From: Sediminibacterium ginsengisoli
Lineage (GTDB): Bacteria; Bacteroidota; Bacteroidia; Chitinophagales; Chitinophagaceae
Assembly (NCBI RefSeq): GCF_900167075.1
Contig: NZ_FUWH01000002.1
Coordinates: 215,005 to 279,004 of the forward strand
Length of the DNA: 64,000 nt
Reading direction: 5' to 3'
Position numbers and translations under genes: made by a program. Below, piece by piece: positions 8,859 through 17,474 of the stretch (its first letter is position 1; every line of letters starts with the position of its first letter). The notes beneath the pieces were generated by a model, which was not told where the DNA came from, did no database searches, and worked only from the letters and a program-made list of their open reading frames with translations.

Positions 8859-9506
8859 TCAGTTCAGCTGCGGATTTTCAGGAAAAGGCTGTTTGGCAGT
8901 CTTACCCGTAAAGATCATCACCTGGATGGTGAGGCCGAGGATCACCAGCATACCCAACTCAAACTGTGTCAGCAGTGTTGAACCTGCAATTACACGTTTG
9001 GAATGGTCATTCATCAGCTGCCCCTCCTTGATCTGTATGCCCGATAACTGATGCAGCTGGTATTCAGCCTGTTCGAGTGATTTGTTGAAAACTGAAGTTA
9101 TGCCTGCCGAATTGTCTTTCCGGTCAGCTAACTGCTTTTCAGCTGCAAGGGCAAAATGAATATTGTCGGTCAGGGCTTTGAAATGCGTTTCTTCTTCGGG
9201 CGTCAGTTTGGTTTTGGCATAACTGGTCAGCAGCGTTTCTATTTCACGGTTTTGTGTTCCGGCTTTATCTAACGGGTACGTACCTGCTGTGATCTCATCT
9301 GCATGGATCTTTTTCTGGTAGAGAAGATGGGATATGCGGAAGATATAACCTTCCACCACGAGCCTGTCTTCATAAACGGAAGTAAAGGAATGTCCGAGTG
9401 CGGATACATTTTTCGTATCCATCCGGTTTTTCGCAAAAACCAGGATAAACACCATCGCAAGCAATAAAGCGATCTTTATCCTTTGCGGAACTGCGGCTTT
9501 TTTCAT
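8859..9506 (-). CDS. Membrane protein with MCP four-helix-bundle sensory domain
   Basis: 215 residues. TM1 (about 10-26) is followed by a periplasmic four-helix bundle of the 4HB_MCP type (SFTSVYEDRLVVEGYIFRISHLLYQKK; about 30-180) and TM2 (about 183-203), then a tail of roughly 12 residues. This is the input half of a chemoreceptor without HAMP or signalling domain. Such stand-alone forms occur in Bacteroidota. It heads the same-strand run that ends with the LytS/LytTR pair, so it may feed a signal into that kinase through the membrane; that is inference. Confidence 0.8.
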   Translation of the reverse strand: MKKAAVPQRIKIALLLAMVFILVFAKNRMDTKNVSALGHSFTSVYEDRLVVEGYIFRISHLLYQKKIHADEITAGTYPLDKAGTQNREIETLLTSYAKTKLTPEEETHFKALTDNIHFALAAEKQLADRKDNSAGITSVFNKSLEQAEYQLHQLSGIQIKEGQLMNDHSKRVIAGSTLLTQFELGMLVILGLTIQVMIFTGKTAKQPFPENPQLN

Positions 9507-9623
9507 ACAGCAAGATTAACAGGTTCGAAGATGTACCTCTAATTTACTGTATTATTCACCGCAGGGAAATTTTCCGGGAAGCTTATTGGTAAGAAAAGCT
9601 TAAATCTCCGGGTATAAGATCAT

Positions 9624-10832
9624 TTATGGCTGTATACGATCTTCCACGCCATAAAAAGATGCCAGCTGACGGATCACGGATTCCACTACAGCATCCGGGC
9701 AGCTCGCGCCGCTGGTCATGAGGATCCTGAGCGGTTCCTTTTGCGGCAGATAACCATTTACGAGCAGCTGTTCTTTGGTGCGCCAGTTGCGGTGCAGAAT
9801 GGTTTCCCTGCTGATAAGTTTATCCGCCGCATCAATAAAATAAGCCGGTAACCTGCTTTCGCAAAGCTCTACCAGGTGAGAGGAATTGCTGCTGTTATAG
9901 CCGCCGATAATGATGGCAAGGTCTGCCGGTGTTTCAAGCATGGCTGTTACAGCGGTCTGGTTATCGTTTGTGGCGTAACAGAGTGTGTCACGCGTATCTG
10001 CAAACCGGTCGCTGATATTGGCAGGACTGAGCTCATATTTTTCTATAAAAACCTGTTTGAGATAGTCGGAAATGGCCTGGGTATCACTGGCCAGTTGCGT
10101 TGTCTGGTTTACAACTCCGATGCGTTCCATATCTTTTTCAATGGAGAAGCCCTGTGAATAACGGCCTTCAAAAGCGGTGTAAAATGCTTCGGCAGGTTTT
10201 TCGCCTGTGATATATCGCGCCAGCTCAACAGCTTCTTCCATATCGTTTACCACAACTGTTGGCGTATGGCTGGACGCGTGTGAGAATGTAGCCCTTGTTT
10301 CTTCATGTTTGGGTTTGCCATGCACAATGATGCTGTAGCCTTTCCTGGCGATCTGCTCGCTCCTGTTCCATACTTTCTCAACAAAAGGGCAGGTGGTATC
10401 ATATTTCTCGGTAGGAATGCCTTTGGCTTTCAGCAGCGTTTCAATTTCGAGCGTGGTGCCGAAAGCGGGGATGATCACCACATCATTGCCGGTAAGGTCT
10501 TCAAAAGGGATCAGCTGCCGGCCATAAGTATCCTGGAGAAATTTAACCCCGCGTTGCTGCAGGTCCGCATTTACCTGCGGGTTGTGGATCATTTCGCTCA
10601 GGAGAAAAATGTTTTTGCCGGGATTCTCGTCAATGGTCCTGAATGCAATCTCAATCGCGTTCTCCACACCGTAGCAAAAACCAAAATGCCTGGCCAGGTA
10701 AATCTGTAACGGGCCCAGGTTGAGCAGGGTAGGCGTAAAATCTTTTTTCAGCTTATCCTGCTCTTTACGCCTGTTCTTGATACCGCTGATGAGCGTACTG
10801 CGGTAACCTGAGGGAACATTGAATTGCTTCAT
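9624..10832 (-). CDS. ispH: 4-hydroxy-3-methylbut-2-enyl diphosphate reductase
   Basis: 402 residues, the long form typical of Bacteroidota. It catalyses the last step of the MEP isoprenoid pathway, reducing HMBPP to IPP and DMAPP with a [4Fe-4S] cluster in the cytoplasm. The three cluster cysteines are visible: C53 (HFGFCYGV), C148 (DTTCPFVEK) and C285 (DTLCYATNDNQ). H83 in EMIHNP and the E/T-rich active-site motifs (VVNQTTQ, GGYNSSNSSHL, TSGASCPDAVVE) are present. A 40-residue N-terminal extension precedes the first conserved motif. It is transcribed alone, divergent from the DUF1080 gene. Confidence 0.96.
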   Translation of the reverse strand: MKQFNVPSGYRSTLISGIKNRRKEQDKLKKDFTPTLLNLGPLQIYLARHFGFCYGVENAIEIAFRTIDENPGKNIFLLSEMIHNPQVNADLQQRGVKFLQDTYGRQLIPFEDLTGNDVVIIPAFGTTLEIETLLKAKGIPTEKYDTTCPFVEKVWNRSEQIARKGYSIIVHGKPKHEETRATFSHASSHTPTVVVNDMEEAVELARYITGEKPAEAFYTAFEGRYSQGFSIEKDMERIGVVNQTTQLASDTQAISDYLKQVFIEKYELSPANISDRFADTRDTLCYATNDNQTAVTAMLETPADLAIIIGGYNSSNSSHLVELCESRLPAYFIDAADKLISRETILHRNWRTKEQLLVNGYLPQKEPLRILMTSGASCPDAVVESVIRQLASFYGVEDRIQP

Positions 10833-10836
10833 AGCA

Positions 10837-10844
10837 CAAAATTA
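10837..10844 (-). promoter_or_regulatory. -7 box of ispH
   Basis: On the minus strand TAATTTTG matches TAnnTTTG exactly and ends 4 nt before the ispH ATG at 10832. The short distance points to a leaderless transcript. No clear TTTG at -33. Confidence 0.5.
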
Positions 10845-10933
10845 TGACAATGTGCCCAATAGTAGGAGGAAGGCATTTTTTCCATGCTCAGGCGCATAAG
10901 CTTCCTTATCTTCATTACCTCAATAATAGCCTT

Positions 10934-11608
10934 ATGAAACAGTTTTCCCTTTTATGTCTGTCTGTTCTGCTGTTATGCGGACTGAATGCCCAGAAAAAAG
11001 GCGAATGGACAAGTCTTTTTGATGGAAAGACCCTGGCCGGCTGGCGTACATACCAGCATAAACCTGCCACATCCTGGCTCGTCAGCGATGGAACGCTTTA
11101 TTGTAAAGGAAATACCGGGGCGGGAATAACACATGCCGACCTGATCACTGATGCAGAGTTCGACAGTTTTGAACTGGAACTGGAATGGAAAATAGCACCT
11201 GCCGCAAACAGCGGGATACTTTACAGGGTAACCGAAGAATATCCTTCATCTTATGAAAGCGGACCGGAATACCAACTGATTGATGACGAAGGCTACCCCG
11301 GGAAACTGGAAGCCTGGCAGAAAACCGGTGCCAACTATGCCATGAATCCACCCCTGGAACCTGCGGCCAATAAAGCAGGCGAATGGAATCAAACCCGGAT
11401 TATCGTAAAAGGCAATCATGTTGAACACTGGCTCAATAATAAAAAAGTAGCTGAATATGAATTTCACAGCGATGCCTGGAAACAACAGAAAATGAACGGA
11501 AAGTGGAAGAATACAGCAGGATATGGCATGGCTGCAAAGGGGCATATTGCATTACAGGATCATGGTGGGCAGGCCTGGTTCAGGAATATCCGCATCCGCA
11601 AACTGTAA
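10934..11608 (+). CDS. Exported DUF1080 (3-keto-disaccharide hydrolase-like) protein
   Basis: 224 residues from MKQFSLLCLSVLLLCGLNAQ, a clear signal peptide; the upstream extension in frame has no signal and is ignored. The mature protein is one DUF1080 domain with its hallmarks: WTSLFDGKTLAGWRTYQ, the sandwich strands DSFELELEWKIAPAANSGILYRV, PEYQLIDDE, and GHIALQDHGGQAWFRNIRIR at the end. The fold is a concanavalin-like jelly roll. Some members hydrolyse 3-keto-glycosides; for this one the substrate is unknown. It is exported to the periplasm or beyond. Confidence 0.9.
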   Translation: MKQFSLLCLSVLLLCGLNAQKKGEWTSLFDGKTLAGWRTYQHKPATSWLVSDGTLYCKGNTGAGITHADLITDAEFDSFELELEWKIAPAANSGILYRVTEEYPSSYESGPEYQLIDDEGYPGKLEAWQKTGANYAMNPPLEPAANKAGEWNQTRIIVKGNHVEHWLNNKKVAEYEFHSDAWKQQKMNGKWKNTAGYGMAAKGHIALQDHGGQAWFRNIRIRKL

Positions 11609-11638
11609 GCGCAAGGATCATCAAAATCAGTTACAGCC

Positions 11639-12328
11639 ATGAACAGGATCGACAGGCTCTTCAGCATGCTAACGTTATTGCAGGCGAAGAAATATGTGCC
11701 GGCAGAGAAAATAGCGGACAGGTTCAACATCAGCGTGCGAACAGTCTACCGCGACATTAAGGCGCTCTGCGAATCGGGTATTCCCGTCAGCTTCGAGCAG
11801 CAGAAAGGTTATTTTATTGTGCAGGGATATTTTCTTCCGCCCGTAGCTTTTACAACAGAAGAAGCGAATGCATTATTGCTGACGGAGGCGTTGGTTGCCG
11901 GCTTTGCAGACAGATCCATTAAAACCCATTATTCTTCTGCGCTCCATAAAGTGAAAGCCGTATTGCGCACCGGTCAGAAAGACAATATGGAAGCGCTTTC
12001 CGGAAATATCAGGTTGCAGGTGCCTGACAGAATATATAATAATGCAGATCACCTGGCCACTTTGCAACATGCTATTGCCGCCAGGCAGATCGTACATATT
12101 ACTTATACCAACAACAGCGAAGAGGCCAGCAAAAGGAATGTTGAGCCGATCGGACTGATCTTTTATGCATTCAGCTGGCATCTCATCGGCTGGTGTCACA
12201 TGCGTCATCAATACCGCGATTTTAAAGTACAGCGGATCACAACCGTTACTGAAACGGGGCAGCCTTTCCGCATCAAAGAGCACATGCCGTTGGGCGATTA
12301 TATGAAACAGCTTCCGGTTAGTTATTAA
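11639..12328 (+). CDS. WYL-domain transcriptional regulator (YafY type)
   Basis: 229 residues. An N-terminal HTH_11 domain (about 1-60; VPAEKIADRFNISVRTVYRDIKAL) is followed by a linker and a WYL ligand-binding domain (about 130-215; RQIVHITYTNNSEE, RNVEPIGLIFYAFSWHLIGWCHMRHQYRDFKVQRI). It lies 30 bp after the DUF1080 gene but is functionally linked, in my reading, to the downstream DinB gene 84 bp away. In Bacteroidota such WYL regulators are often next to the DinB-like gene they control. The ligand is unknown. Confidence 0.9.
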   Translation: MNRIDRLFSMLTLLQAKKYVPAEKIADRFNISVRTVYRDIKALCESGIPVSFEQQKGYFIVQGYFLPPVAFTTEEANALLLTEALVAGFADRSIKTHYSSALHKVKAVLRTGQKDNMEALSGNIRLQVPDRIYNNADHLATLQHAIAARQIVHITYTNNSEEASKRNVEPIGLIFYAFSWHLIGWCHMRHQYRDFKVQRITTVTETGQPFRIKEHMPLGDYMKQLPVSY

Positions 12329-12350
12329 TTTTTTTTCAAAAGGAAAAACC

Positions 12351-12388
12351 GGCTGCCATAGGGCTGTCAGTGGCCCCTTTTTTCTTTG
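12351..12388 (+). promoter_or_regulatory. Candidate WYL-regulator site and promoter of the DinB gene
   Basis: Direct repeats GGCTGCCA (12351-12358) and GGCTGTCA (12362-12369) have an 11-bp period, one helical turn. They sit just upstream of TTTCTTTG (12381-12388), a 7/8 match to the -7 box; no TTTG lies at -33, as expected for an activated promoter. Confidence 0.45.
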
Positions 12389-12412
12389 TGGTATTAACCA
12401 AAAACAACCACA

Positions 12413-12910
12413 ATGACATTTGTTGAATCTTTCCTCGGAGAACTTGAAAGAGAAGCTGTAACAACCCGTAAAATGCTGGCGCTGGTGCCGCTTGCCAAAT
12501 TTAACTGGCAGCCGCATACCAAAAGCATGACATTGATCCGTCTGGCAACGCATATCGCAGAACTGCCGGAATGGGTAAATATGGTACTGCACACCACCGA
12601 ACTCGACTTCTCCAACAATCCATACACGCCTGAAGTGATCAACAGCACAGAAGAATTGCTCGCCTATTTTGAAAGGTCACTCGAAAATGGCCGTAAAGCA
12701 TTACAGGAAGCTACCGATGCCGACCTCTGGCCTGAATGGATCCTGCGTAATGGCGAAGAGATCTATTCCTCATCATCCAAAAAGGATTTCATTCGCATTT
12801 CCCTTTCGCAGCTCATTCACCACCGTGCTCAGTTGGGCGTATACCTTCGTTTGCTTGATATTCCTATTCCTGGCAGTTACGGGCCGAGTGCGGATGATCA
12901 GACGATGTAG
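12413..12910 (+). CDS. DinB-family metal-binding four-helix protein
   Basis: 165 residues forming one DinB/YfiT-like four-helix bundle. The three histidines typical of the metal site are visible in LIRLATHIAEL (about residue 45) and SQLIHHRAQLGVYLR (about residues 138-142). It ends with the family-typical IPGSYGPSADD segment. Family members are putative metal-dependent hydrolases or thiol transferases (for example bacillithiol transferases); no specific reaction can be assigned. It follows the WYL regulator gene on the same strand. Confidence 0.9.
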   Translation: MTFVESFLGELEREAVTTRKMLALVPLAKFNWQPHTKSMTLIRLATHIAELPEWVNMVLHTTELDFSNNPYTPEVINSTEELLAYFERSLENGRKALQEATDADLWPEWILRNGEEIYSSSSKKDFIRISLSQLIHHRAQLGVYLRLLDIPIPGSYGPSADDQTM

Positions 12911-12930
12911 GGTGGTTTGGGGTGAGGGGA

Positions 12931-12947
12931 GTGAGGGCGAAGTGAGG
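12931..12947 (-). repeat. Inverted copy of the intergenic repeat core
   Basis: GTGAGGGCGAAGTGAGG is the exact reverse complement of 13111-13127. It lies 20 nt after the DinB stop codon inside a purine-rich run (12911-12970), so a long-range stem with a 163-nt loop is possible. Confidence 0.7.
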
Positions 12948-13047
12948 AGGAGGTAGGTGGAAGTGAGGATGGATAAGTTGATGCTGTAAGATGCGATGAT
13001 TACTGAAGTGTTGACGATCTTTCTATAGCCGCACTTGCTTCAAAGGT

Positions 13048-13127
13048 CCTCACTTCGCTCTCCCACGCCGCAGGCGTCCCTCACTTCGCCCTCCCCACGC
13101 CGCAGGTGTCCCTCACTTCGCCCTCAC
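13048..13127 (+). repeat. Tandem intergenic repeat, 2.5 copies of 31-32 bp
   Basis: Copy 1 at 13048-13078, copy 2 at 13079-13110 and a partial third at 13111-13127. Each unit begins CCTCACTTCGCYCT and carries the small hairpin ACGCC-GCA-GGYGT (13065-13077 and 13097-13109). The C-to-T change in copy 2 keeps a G-U pair. The sequence is much richer in C/G than the flanks. It reads as a REP-like non-coding element. Confidence 0.75.
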
Positions 13128-13133
13128 TACACT

Positions 13134-13562
13134 TTACAACAACTTCATCCCATAATGTCCCAACGTAGTAAACAAAGCGCAACGGACCACAACGCCGAGG
13201 CAACACCAGACAAGTAATTTTTTGAGCGGTACATTGAAGCCTACACCTACACCGATGCTTACGGGTGCGCCAACGGTCATGGTTCCGATAAAGCCGAGGC
13301 CAATTGTTCCGTATTTATCCCAGATGCGGTAGATGAGGCCGGTTGGTGGTTTCTCTTCTTTGGGTTTGGGTTTGCGGTATCTGGCAATGAATTTTTTGAT
13401 TTTGTCGCCTAGGAATGCAGCTACATATACGCCAACGAGCCCGCCGGTAACACTGGCAAGGAAAATGATCCAGGGTGAAAGTTCGAATGCAAAGCCGGCA
13501 GGTATGGCGGCGTACACTTCAAATGTGGCGAGGGCTGCAACAGTTACGATCTTGAGGGTCAT
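13134..13562 (-). CDS. Small integral membrane protein (Sm_multidrug_ex-like)
   Basis: 142 residues with four hydrophobic segments (about 3-22, 28-50, 84-105, 112-135) and a basic cytoplasmic loop KKFIARYRKPKPKEEKPP. The first two helices with an AIPAGFAFELSP turn and the glycine-rich GTMTVGAPVSIGVGVGF resemble the small multidrug-export protein family PF06695, but I cannot verify this. The stop lies just after the intergenic repeat patch. It is transcribed alone. Substrate and function unknown. Confidence 0.75.
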   Translation of the reverse strand: MTLKIVTVAALATFEVYAAIPAGFAFELSPWIIFLASVTGGLVGVYVAAFLGDKIKKFIARYRKPKPKEEKPPTGLIYRIWDKYGTIGLGFIGTMTVGAPVSIGVGVGFNVPLKKLLVWCCLGVVVRCALFTTLGHYGMKLL

Positions 13563-13685
13563 GTGATTTGAAAAAAGCAGGGTGAATAAAGGCAGTGAAG
13601 ATAGCGGGTATTTGACGGATGGCGGATTATCAAAGGATAAAAAAATGTGAATGTCAGTTACATATCATGCGGCACATGTAAATAA

Positions 13686-13714
13686 AAAAGGATAGCGTTG
13701 ATCGCTATCCTTTT
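13686..13714 (-). terminator. Intrinsic terminator of the aconitase gene
   Basis: 12-bp perfect stem (AAAAGGATAGCG / CGCTATCCTTTT) with loop TTGAT, 22 nt past the aconitase stop codon; the minus-strand transcript ends in a U-rich run. Confidence 0.85.
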
Positions 13715-13736
13715 ATGATTGAAGCCGGAATATGAA

Positions 13737-16004
13737 TTATCCTGCTACCTGTTTCCTGATGATGTTCAGCGCGCCGCCGGCTTTAAACCATTCGATCTGC
13801 TGCTGGTTGTAAGTATGATTCACAACGATCTTTTCAGTAGTACCGTCTGCATGGTGCAGTGCCAGTGTTAACGGCTGTCCCGGTGCAAAGCTGGTCAGAC
13901 CTTCGATATCGATAGTGTCATCTTCCAGTATTTTATCGTAATCGTTCTTGTCGTTGAAGGTCAGCGCGAGCATGCCCTGTTTTTTCAGGTTGGTCTCGTG
14001 GATCCTTGCAAAAGATTTAACGAGGATCGCCCTTACGCCGAGGTGACGTGGTTCCATTGCTGCGTGTTCCCTTGATGAGCCTTCACCGTAGTTCTCATCA
14101 CCCACAACGATAGTGCCGATGCCGGCTGCCTTGTAAGCCCGTTGTGTTGCAGGAACCGGTTCGTATTTGCCATCCAGCTGATTCTTTACATTATCCGTTT
14201 TATCGTTGAAGAAGTTCAGCGCACCGATCAGCATGTTGTTGCTGATATTGTCGAGGTGTCCGCGGAATTTCAGCCATGGACCTGCCATAGAAATGTGGTC
14301 TGTGGTACATTTTCCTTTTGCTTTGATAAGCAGGCGAAGACCTTTGAGGTCAGTGCCTTCCCATGGCGCGAAAGGATCCAGCAACTGCAGACGTTTGGAA
14401 GCAGGATCTACTACTACGGTGATACCGCTGCCGTCTGCAGATGGCGCCTGGTAACCGGCATCGTCCACTGCAAAACCTTTTGCCGGCAGTTCATCGCCTG
14501 ATGGAGCATCCAGCATTACCTGTTCGCCCTTATCGTTGGTGAGTGTGTCTGTAAGCGGATTGAAGTTCAGATCGCCTGCGATAGCCATTGCTGTTACCAG
14601 TTCCGGTGAACCTACGAAAGCAAAAGTATTCGGGTTGCCATCGGCTCTTTTTGCAAAGTTCCTGTTGAAAGAGTGAACGATGGTGTTCTTTTCTTTTTTC
14701 TCTGCACCTACACGGTCCCACATACCGATACAAGGTCCGCATGCATTGGCAAACACCTTGGCGCCGATCTTGTTGAAAGTTTCCAGGAAACCGTCGCGCT
14801 CGATGGTGTAACGTACCTGTTCGCTGCCCGGTGTGATGGTGAATTCGCTTTTCACAGTGAGGCCTTTGGCTTCTACCTGTTTAGCCAGGCTTACTGCCCT
14901 GCTGATATCTTCGTAAGAACTGTTGGTACAGCTTCCGATCAGACCTACTTCAATTTTGGTAGGCCAGCCGTTGGCGGCAGCAACTTCTTTCATTTTAGAG
15001 ATAGGAGTAGCCAGGTCTGGTGTGAATGGTCCGTTCAGGTGTGGTTCCAGTTCGCTGAGGTTGATCTCGATGATCTGGTCGAAGTATCTGGAAGGATCTG
15101 CATATACTTCAGGATCTGCGTTCAGGTATTCTTTAATGCCATCTGCCAGTGCCGCAACTTCTGCGCGGTCGGTGGCTTTCAGGTAACGGCTCATGCTGTC
15201 GTCGTAACCAAAAGTAGAAGTGGTTGCACCGATCTCTGCACCCATGTTACAGATGGTTCCTTTACCGGTACAGCTCATGTTGGTTGCACCTTCTCCGAAA
15301 TATTCAACAATTGCGCCGGTTCCGCCTTTTACAGTGAGGATTCCGGCCACTTTGAGGATTACGTCTTTTGGTGAGGTCCAGCCGTTCAGTTTGCCGGTCA
15401 GTTTAACACCGATCAGCTTTGGCCATTTCAGTTCCCATGGCAAACCTGCCATTACATCACAGGCATCAGCGCCACCCACACCGATCGCGATCATACCGAG
15501 ACCGCCGGCATTTACGGTATGAGAATCGGTTCCGATCATCATACCACCCGGAAATGCATAGTTTTCGAGTACTACCTGGTGAATGATACCGGCACCTGGT
15601 TTCCAGAAACCAATACCGTATTTATCCGATACAGAAGCGAGGAAGTCATAAACTTCTTTGCTTTCTGTAGTTGCTACCTTTAAATCTGCTGCTGCTTCAA
15701 CTCTTGCTGTGATCAGGTGATCGCAGTGTACGGAAGATGGAACGGCCACTTTTGGGCGTCCTGCCTGCATAAACTGTAACAGGGCCATCTGTGCAGTTGC
15801 ATCCTGCATTGCTACGCGGTCCGGTGCAAAGTCTACATATGATTTACCTCTCTCAAAGTCGGCCAGTTGCTGGTCGGTATGTAAATGCGCGAACAGGATC
15901 TTTTCTGACAGGGTAAGCGGTCTGCCCAGCGCCTTACGCGCAGCATCCACTTTTTCCGGCATCCCAGCGTACACTTTCTTGATCATTTGAATGTCAAAAG
16001 CCAT
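13737..16004 (-). CDS. acn: Aconitate hydratase
   Basis: 755 residues from [19 protein letters not shown]; an in-frame ATG 18 codons upstream exists but the family begins at this motif. It isomerises citrate to isocitrate in the TCA cycle in the cytoplasm. The [4Fe-4S] ligands are C359 ([10 protein letters not shown]), C422 and C425 ([11 protein letters not shown]). The swivel domain at the C-terminus has the active-site loop [14 protein letters not shown]. Length and motifs fit the mitochondrial-type aconitase used by Bacteroidota. It is monocistronic, with its own terminator. Confidence 0.96.
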   Translation of the reverse strand: MAFDIQMIKKVYAGMPEKVDAARKALGRPLTLSEKILFAHLHTDQQLADFERGKSYVDFAPDRVAMQDATAQMALLQFMQAGRPKVAVPSSVHCDHLITARVEAAADLKVATTESKEVYDFLASVSDKYGIGFWKPGAGIIHQVVLENYAFPGGMMIGTDSHTVNAGGLGMIAIGVGGADACDVMAGLPWELKWPKLIGVKLTGKLNGWTSPKDVILKVAGILTVKGGTGAIVEYFGEGATNMSCTGKGTICNMGAEIGATTSTFGYDDSMSRYLKATDRAEVAALADGIKEYLNADPEVYADPSRYFDQIIEINLSELEPHLNGPFTPDLATPISKMKEVAAANGWPTKIEVGLIGSCTNSSYEDISRAVSLAKQVEAKGLTVKSEFTITPGSEQVRYTIERDGFLETFNKIGAKVFANACGPCIGMWDRVGAEKKEKNTIVHSFNRNFAKRADGNPNTFAFVGSPELVTAMAIAGDLNFNPLTDTLTNDKGEQVMLDAPSGDELPAKGFAVDDAGYQAPSADGSGITVVVDPASKRLQLLDPFAPWEGTDLKGLRLLIKAKGKCTTDHISMAGPWLKFRGHLDNISNNMLIGALNFFNDKTDNVKNQLDGKYEPVPATQRAYKAAGIGTIVVGDENYGEGSSREHAAMEPRHLGVRAILVKSFARIHETNLKKQGMLALTFNDKNDYDKILEDDTIDIEGLTSFAPGQPLTLALHHADGTTEKIVVNHTYNQQQIEWFKAGGALNIIRKQVAG

Positions 16005-16108
16005 AGCTAAAAGTTGAAATTGTGTATTTAATAATTCTAATGTGTCTTTACCCGTCATGAATCAGCCCGCCATCATTCAGAGCCGCTCAATGCTGTTTCT
16101 GACAGGCG

Positions 16109-16116
16109 CAAATCTA
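16109..16116 (-). promoter_or_regulatory. Possible -7 box of the aconitase gene
   Basis: Minus-strand TAGATTTG matches TAnnTTTG. It would give a leader of about 100 nt to the ATG at 16004. No matching TTTG at the right distance. Confidence 0.35.
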
Positions 16117-16268
16117 CGAAAAAAAGGAAGGATAAGGAGCAACAATGTCAAACTTTTGTCATGCTGTTTGCCCGTGGAAATAGCAGTGAATGTTAAATAA
16201 TCCGGGGATTCGGGTTCAATAGGGAAATTTCCTAATTTGCAAGTGAATTCCCCGTTATCAGTACAACT

Positions 16269-16490
16269 ATGCAGAAAATCAGAGAATTTCTTGAATTGCG
16301 CGCCTTTGGCGTTTGTACGGCAATAGGAGACCGCCTGGGTATTGCCAGTTCGCGTATACGGATGTGGTTCATCTATATATCGTTCCTGACCATGGGATCG
16401 CCGGTTGTGATCTATATGATCCTTGCTTTCTGGATCAATATGAAGAATTATATCCTTGCCGGCCGCCGTAACCCTTTACGCCATTTGTGA
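16269..16490 (+). CDS. Short PspC-domain membrane protein
   Basis: 73 residues, almost entirely one PspC domain: a helical segment with FGVCTAIGDRLGIASSRIRMWFIYISFL and a hydrophobic stretch about 36-57 (MGSPVVIYMILAFWINM). PspC proteins modulate envelope-stress responses at the inner membrane, but the short forms in Bacteroidota have no known task. It is a single gene between aconitase and kdsA, the latter on the opposite strand ending 11 bp later. Confidence 0.85.
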   Translation: MQKIREFLELRAFGVCTAIGDRLGIASSRIRMWFIYISFLTMGSPVVIYMILAFWINMKNYILAGRRNPLRHL

Positions 16491-16501
16491 TCCACGTCTG
16501 C

Positions 16502-17326
16502 TCAGATAACAGCTTTACGCAGTTTTACCAGTTTTTCCAGTAACGGCTCCAGCAGATCGAGTTGCAGCATATTCGCGCCATCGCTTTTGGCTACGGCCGG
16601 GTTGGGATGTGTTTCTATGAACAGTCCGTCTGCTCCCGCCGCAATCGCTGCTTTGGCAATAGTGCCGATCAGCTGCGGGTTTCCGCCGGTTACACCTGTT
16701 GTCTGGTTCGGCTGCTGCAGTGAGTGCGTGCAATCCATCACCACCGGCACACCCTGCTCCTGCATCCATGGAATATTACGATAATCTACCACGAGATCCT
16801 GGTAACCGAAAGTGGTACCGCGCTCGGTCAGGATGATCTTGTCATTTCCCGCTTTGCGGATCTTTTCCACTGCAAATTTCATGGATGGCCCGCTCAGGAA
16901 CTGGCCTTTTTTCACATTCACCACCTTGCCTGTTTCGGCCGCTGCAATGAGAAGATCGGTCTGGCGGCAGAGAAAAGCCGGGATCTGTAGAATATCGATA
17001 TAAGGAGCTGCCATGGCCGCTTCTTCATGCGCATGTATATCCGATGTGGTGGGGAGCTGAAAACGCTCGCCTGCTTTTTTGATCAGCGCGAGTCCGTTAT
17101 CATCCCCGATACCGGTAAATGATCCTGCACTTGTACGGTTTGCCTTACGGTAGCTCGCCTTAAAAATATAAGGAATGCCCAGCTTTTTGCAGATGCCTGA
17201 TACCCGCTCCGCTACTTCCATTACCAGGTCTTCGCTTTCCACCACACAGGGGCCGGCAATAAGGAAGAAATTGTCCTGGTCGTAAGATTGGTTACGTGTC
17301 AGATCTGCTATAAACGATGGGATCAT
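16502..17326 (-). CDS. kdsA: 3-deoxy-8-phosphooctulonate synthase
   Basis: 274 residues from MIPSFIADLTRNQ. A longer in-frame start at 17428 is excluded because a perfect -7 box lies between the two starts. The enzyme condenses PEP with arabinose 5-phosphate to KDO 8-phosphate for the LPS inner core. Motifs visible: FLIAGPCVVES, FKASYRKANRTS, VNVKKGQFLSGPSMK, LTERGTTFGYQDLVVD and VVMDCTHSLQQPN. The presence of KdsA means this organism makes Kdo-containing lipopolysaccharide. Confidence 0.96.
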   Translation of the reverse strand: MIPSFIADLTRNQSYDQDNFFLIAGPCVVESEDLVMEVAERVSGICKKLGIPYIFKASYRKANRTSAGSFTGIGDDNGLALIKKAGERFQLPTTSDIHAHEEAAMAAPYIDILQIPAFLCRQTDLLIAAAETGKVVNVKKGQFLSGPSMKFAVEKIRKAGNDKIILTERGTTFGYQDLVVDYRNIPWMQEQGVPVVMDCTHSLQQPNQTTGVTGGNPQLIGTIAKAAIAAGADGLFIETHPNPAVAKSDGANMLQLDLLEPLLEKLVKLRKAVI

Positions 17327-17343
17327 AAGTCTGATTTGAAATG

Positions 17344-17351
17344 CAAAATTA
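17344..17351 (-). promoter_or_regulatory. -7 box of kdsA
   Basis: Minus-strand TAATTTTG, a full match to TAnnTTTG, 17 nt before the kdsA ATG at 17326. It fixes the start of the gene. No clear -33 TTTG. Confidence 0.55.
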
Positions 17352-17474
17352 CAGTTTTTTATATGGCCTTCACGTCTAAATCTCTTAGCCACGCCTTTAT
17401 GTGAGGATCGGGTGGACGATGCTAACAAGTGCTCGTTTTTTTAAGTTTCTTTGCACTTCATTAAATGATTGCTT

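Noticed and set aside
13035..13217. Open frame across the repeat patch
   Set aside because: Ser/Pro/Arg-rich low-complexity translation that follows the repeats; shows no family resemblance.
13603..13616. GGGTATTTG half-site near 13.6 kb
   Set aside because: No ATACCC partner at the 6-bp spacing.
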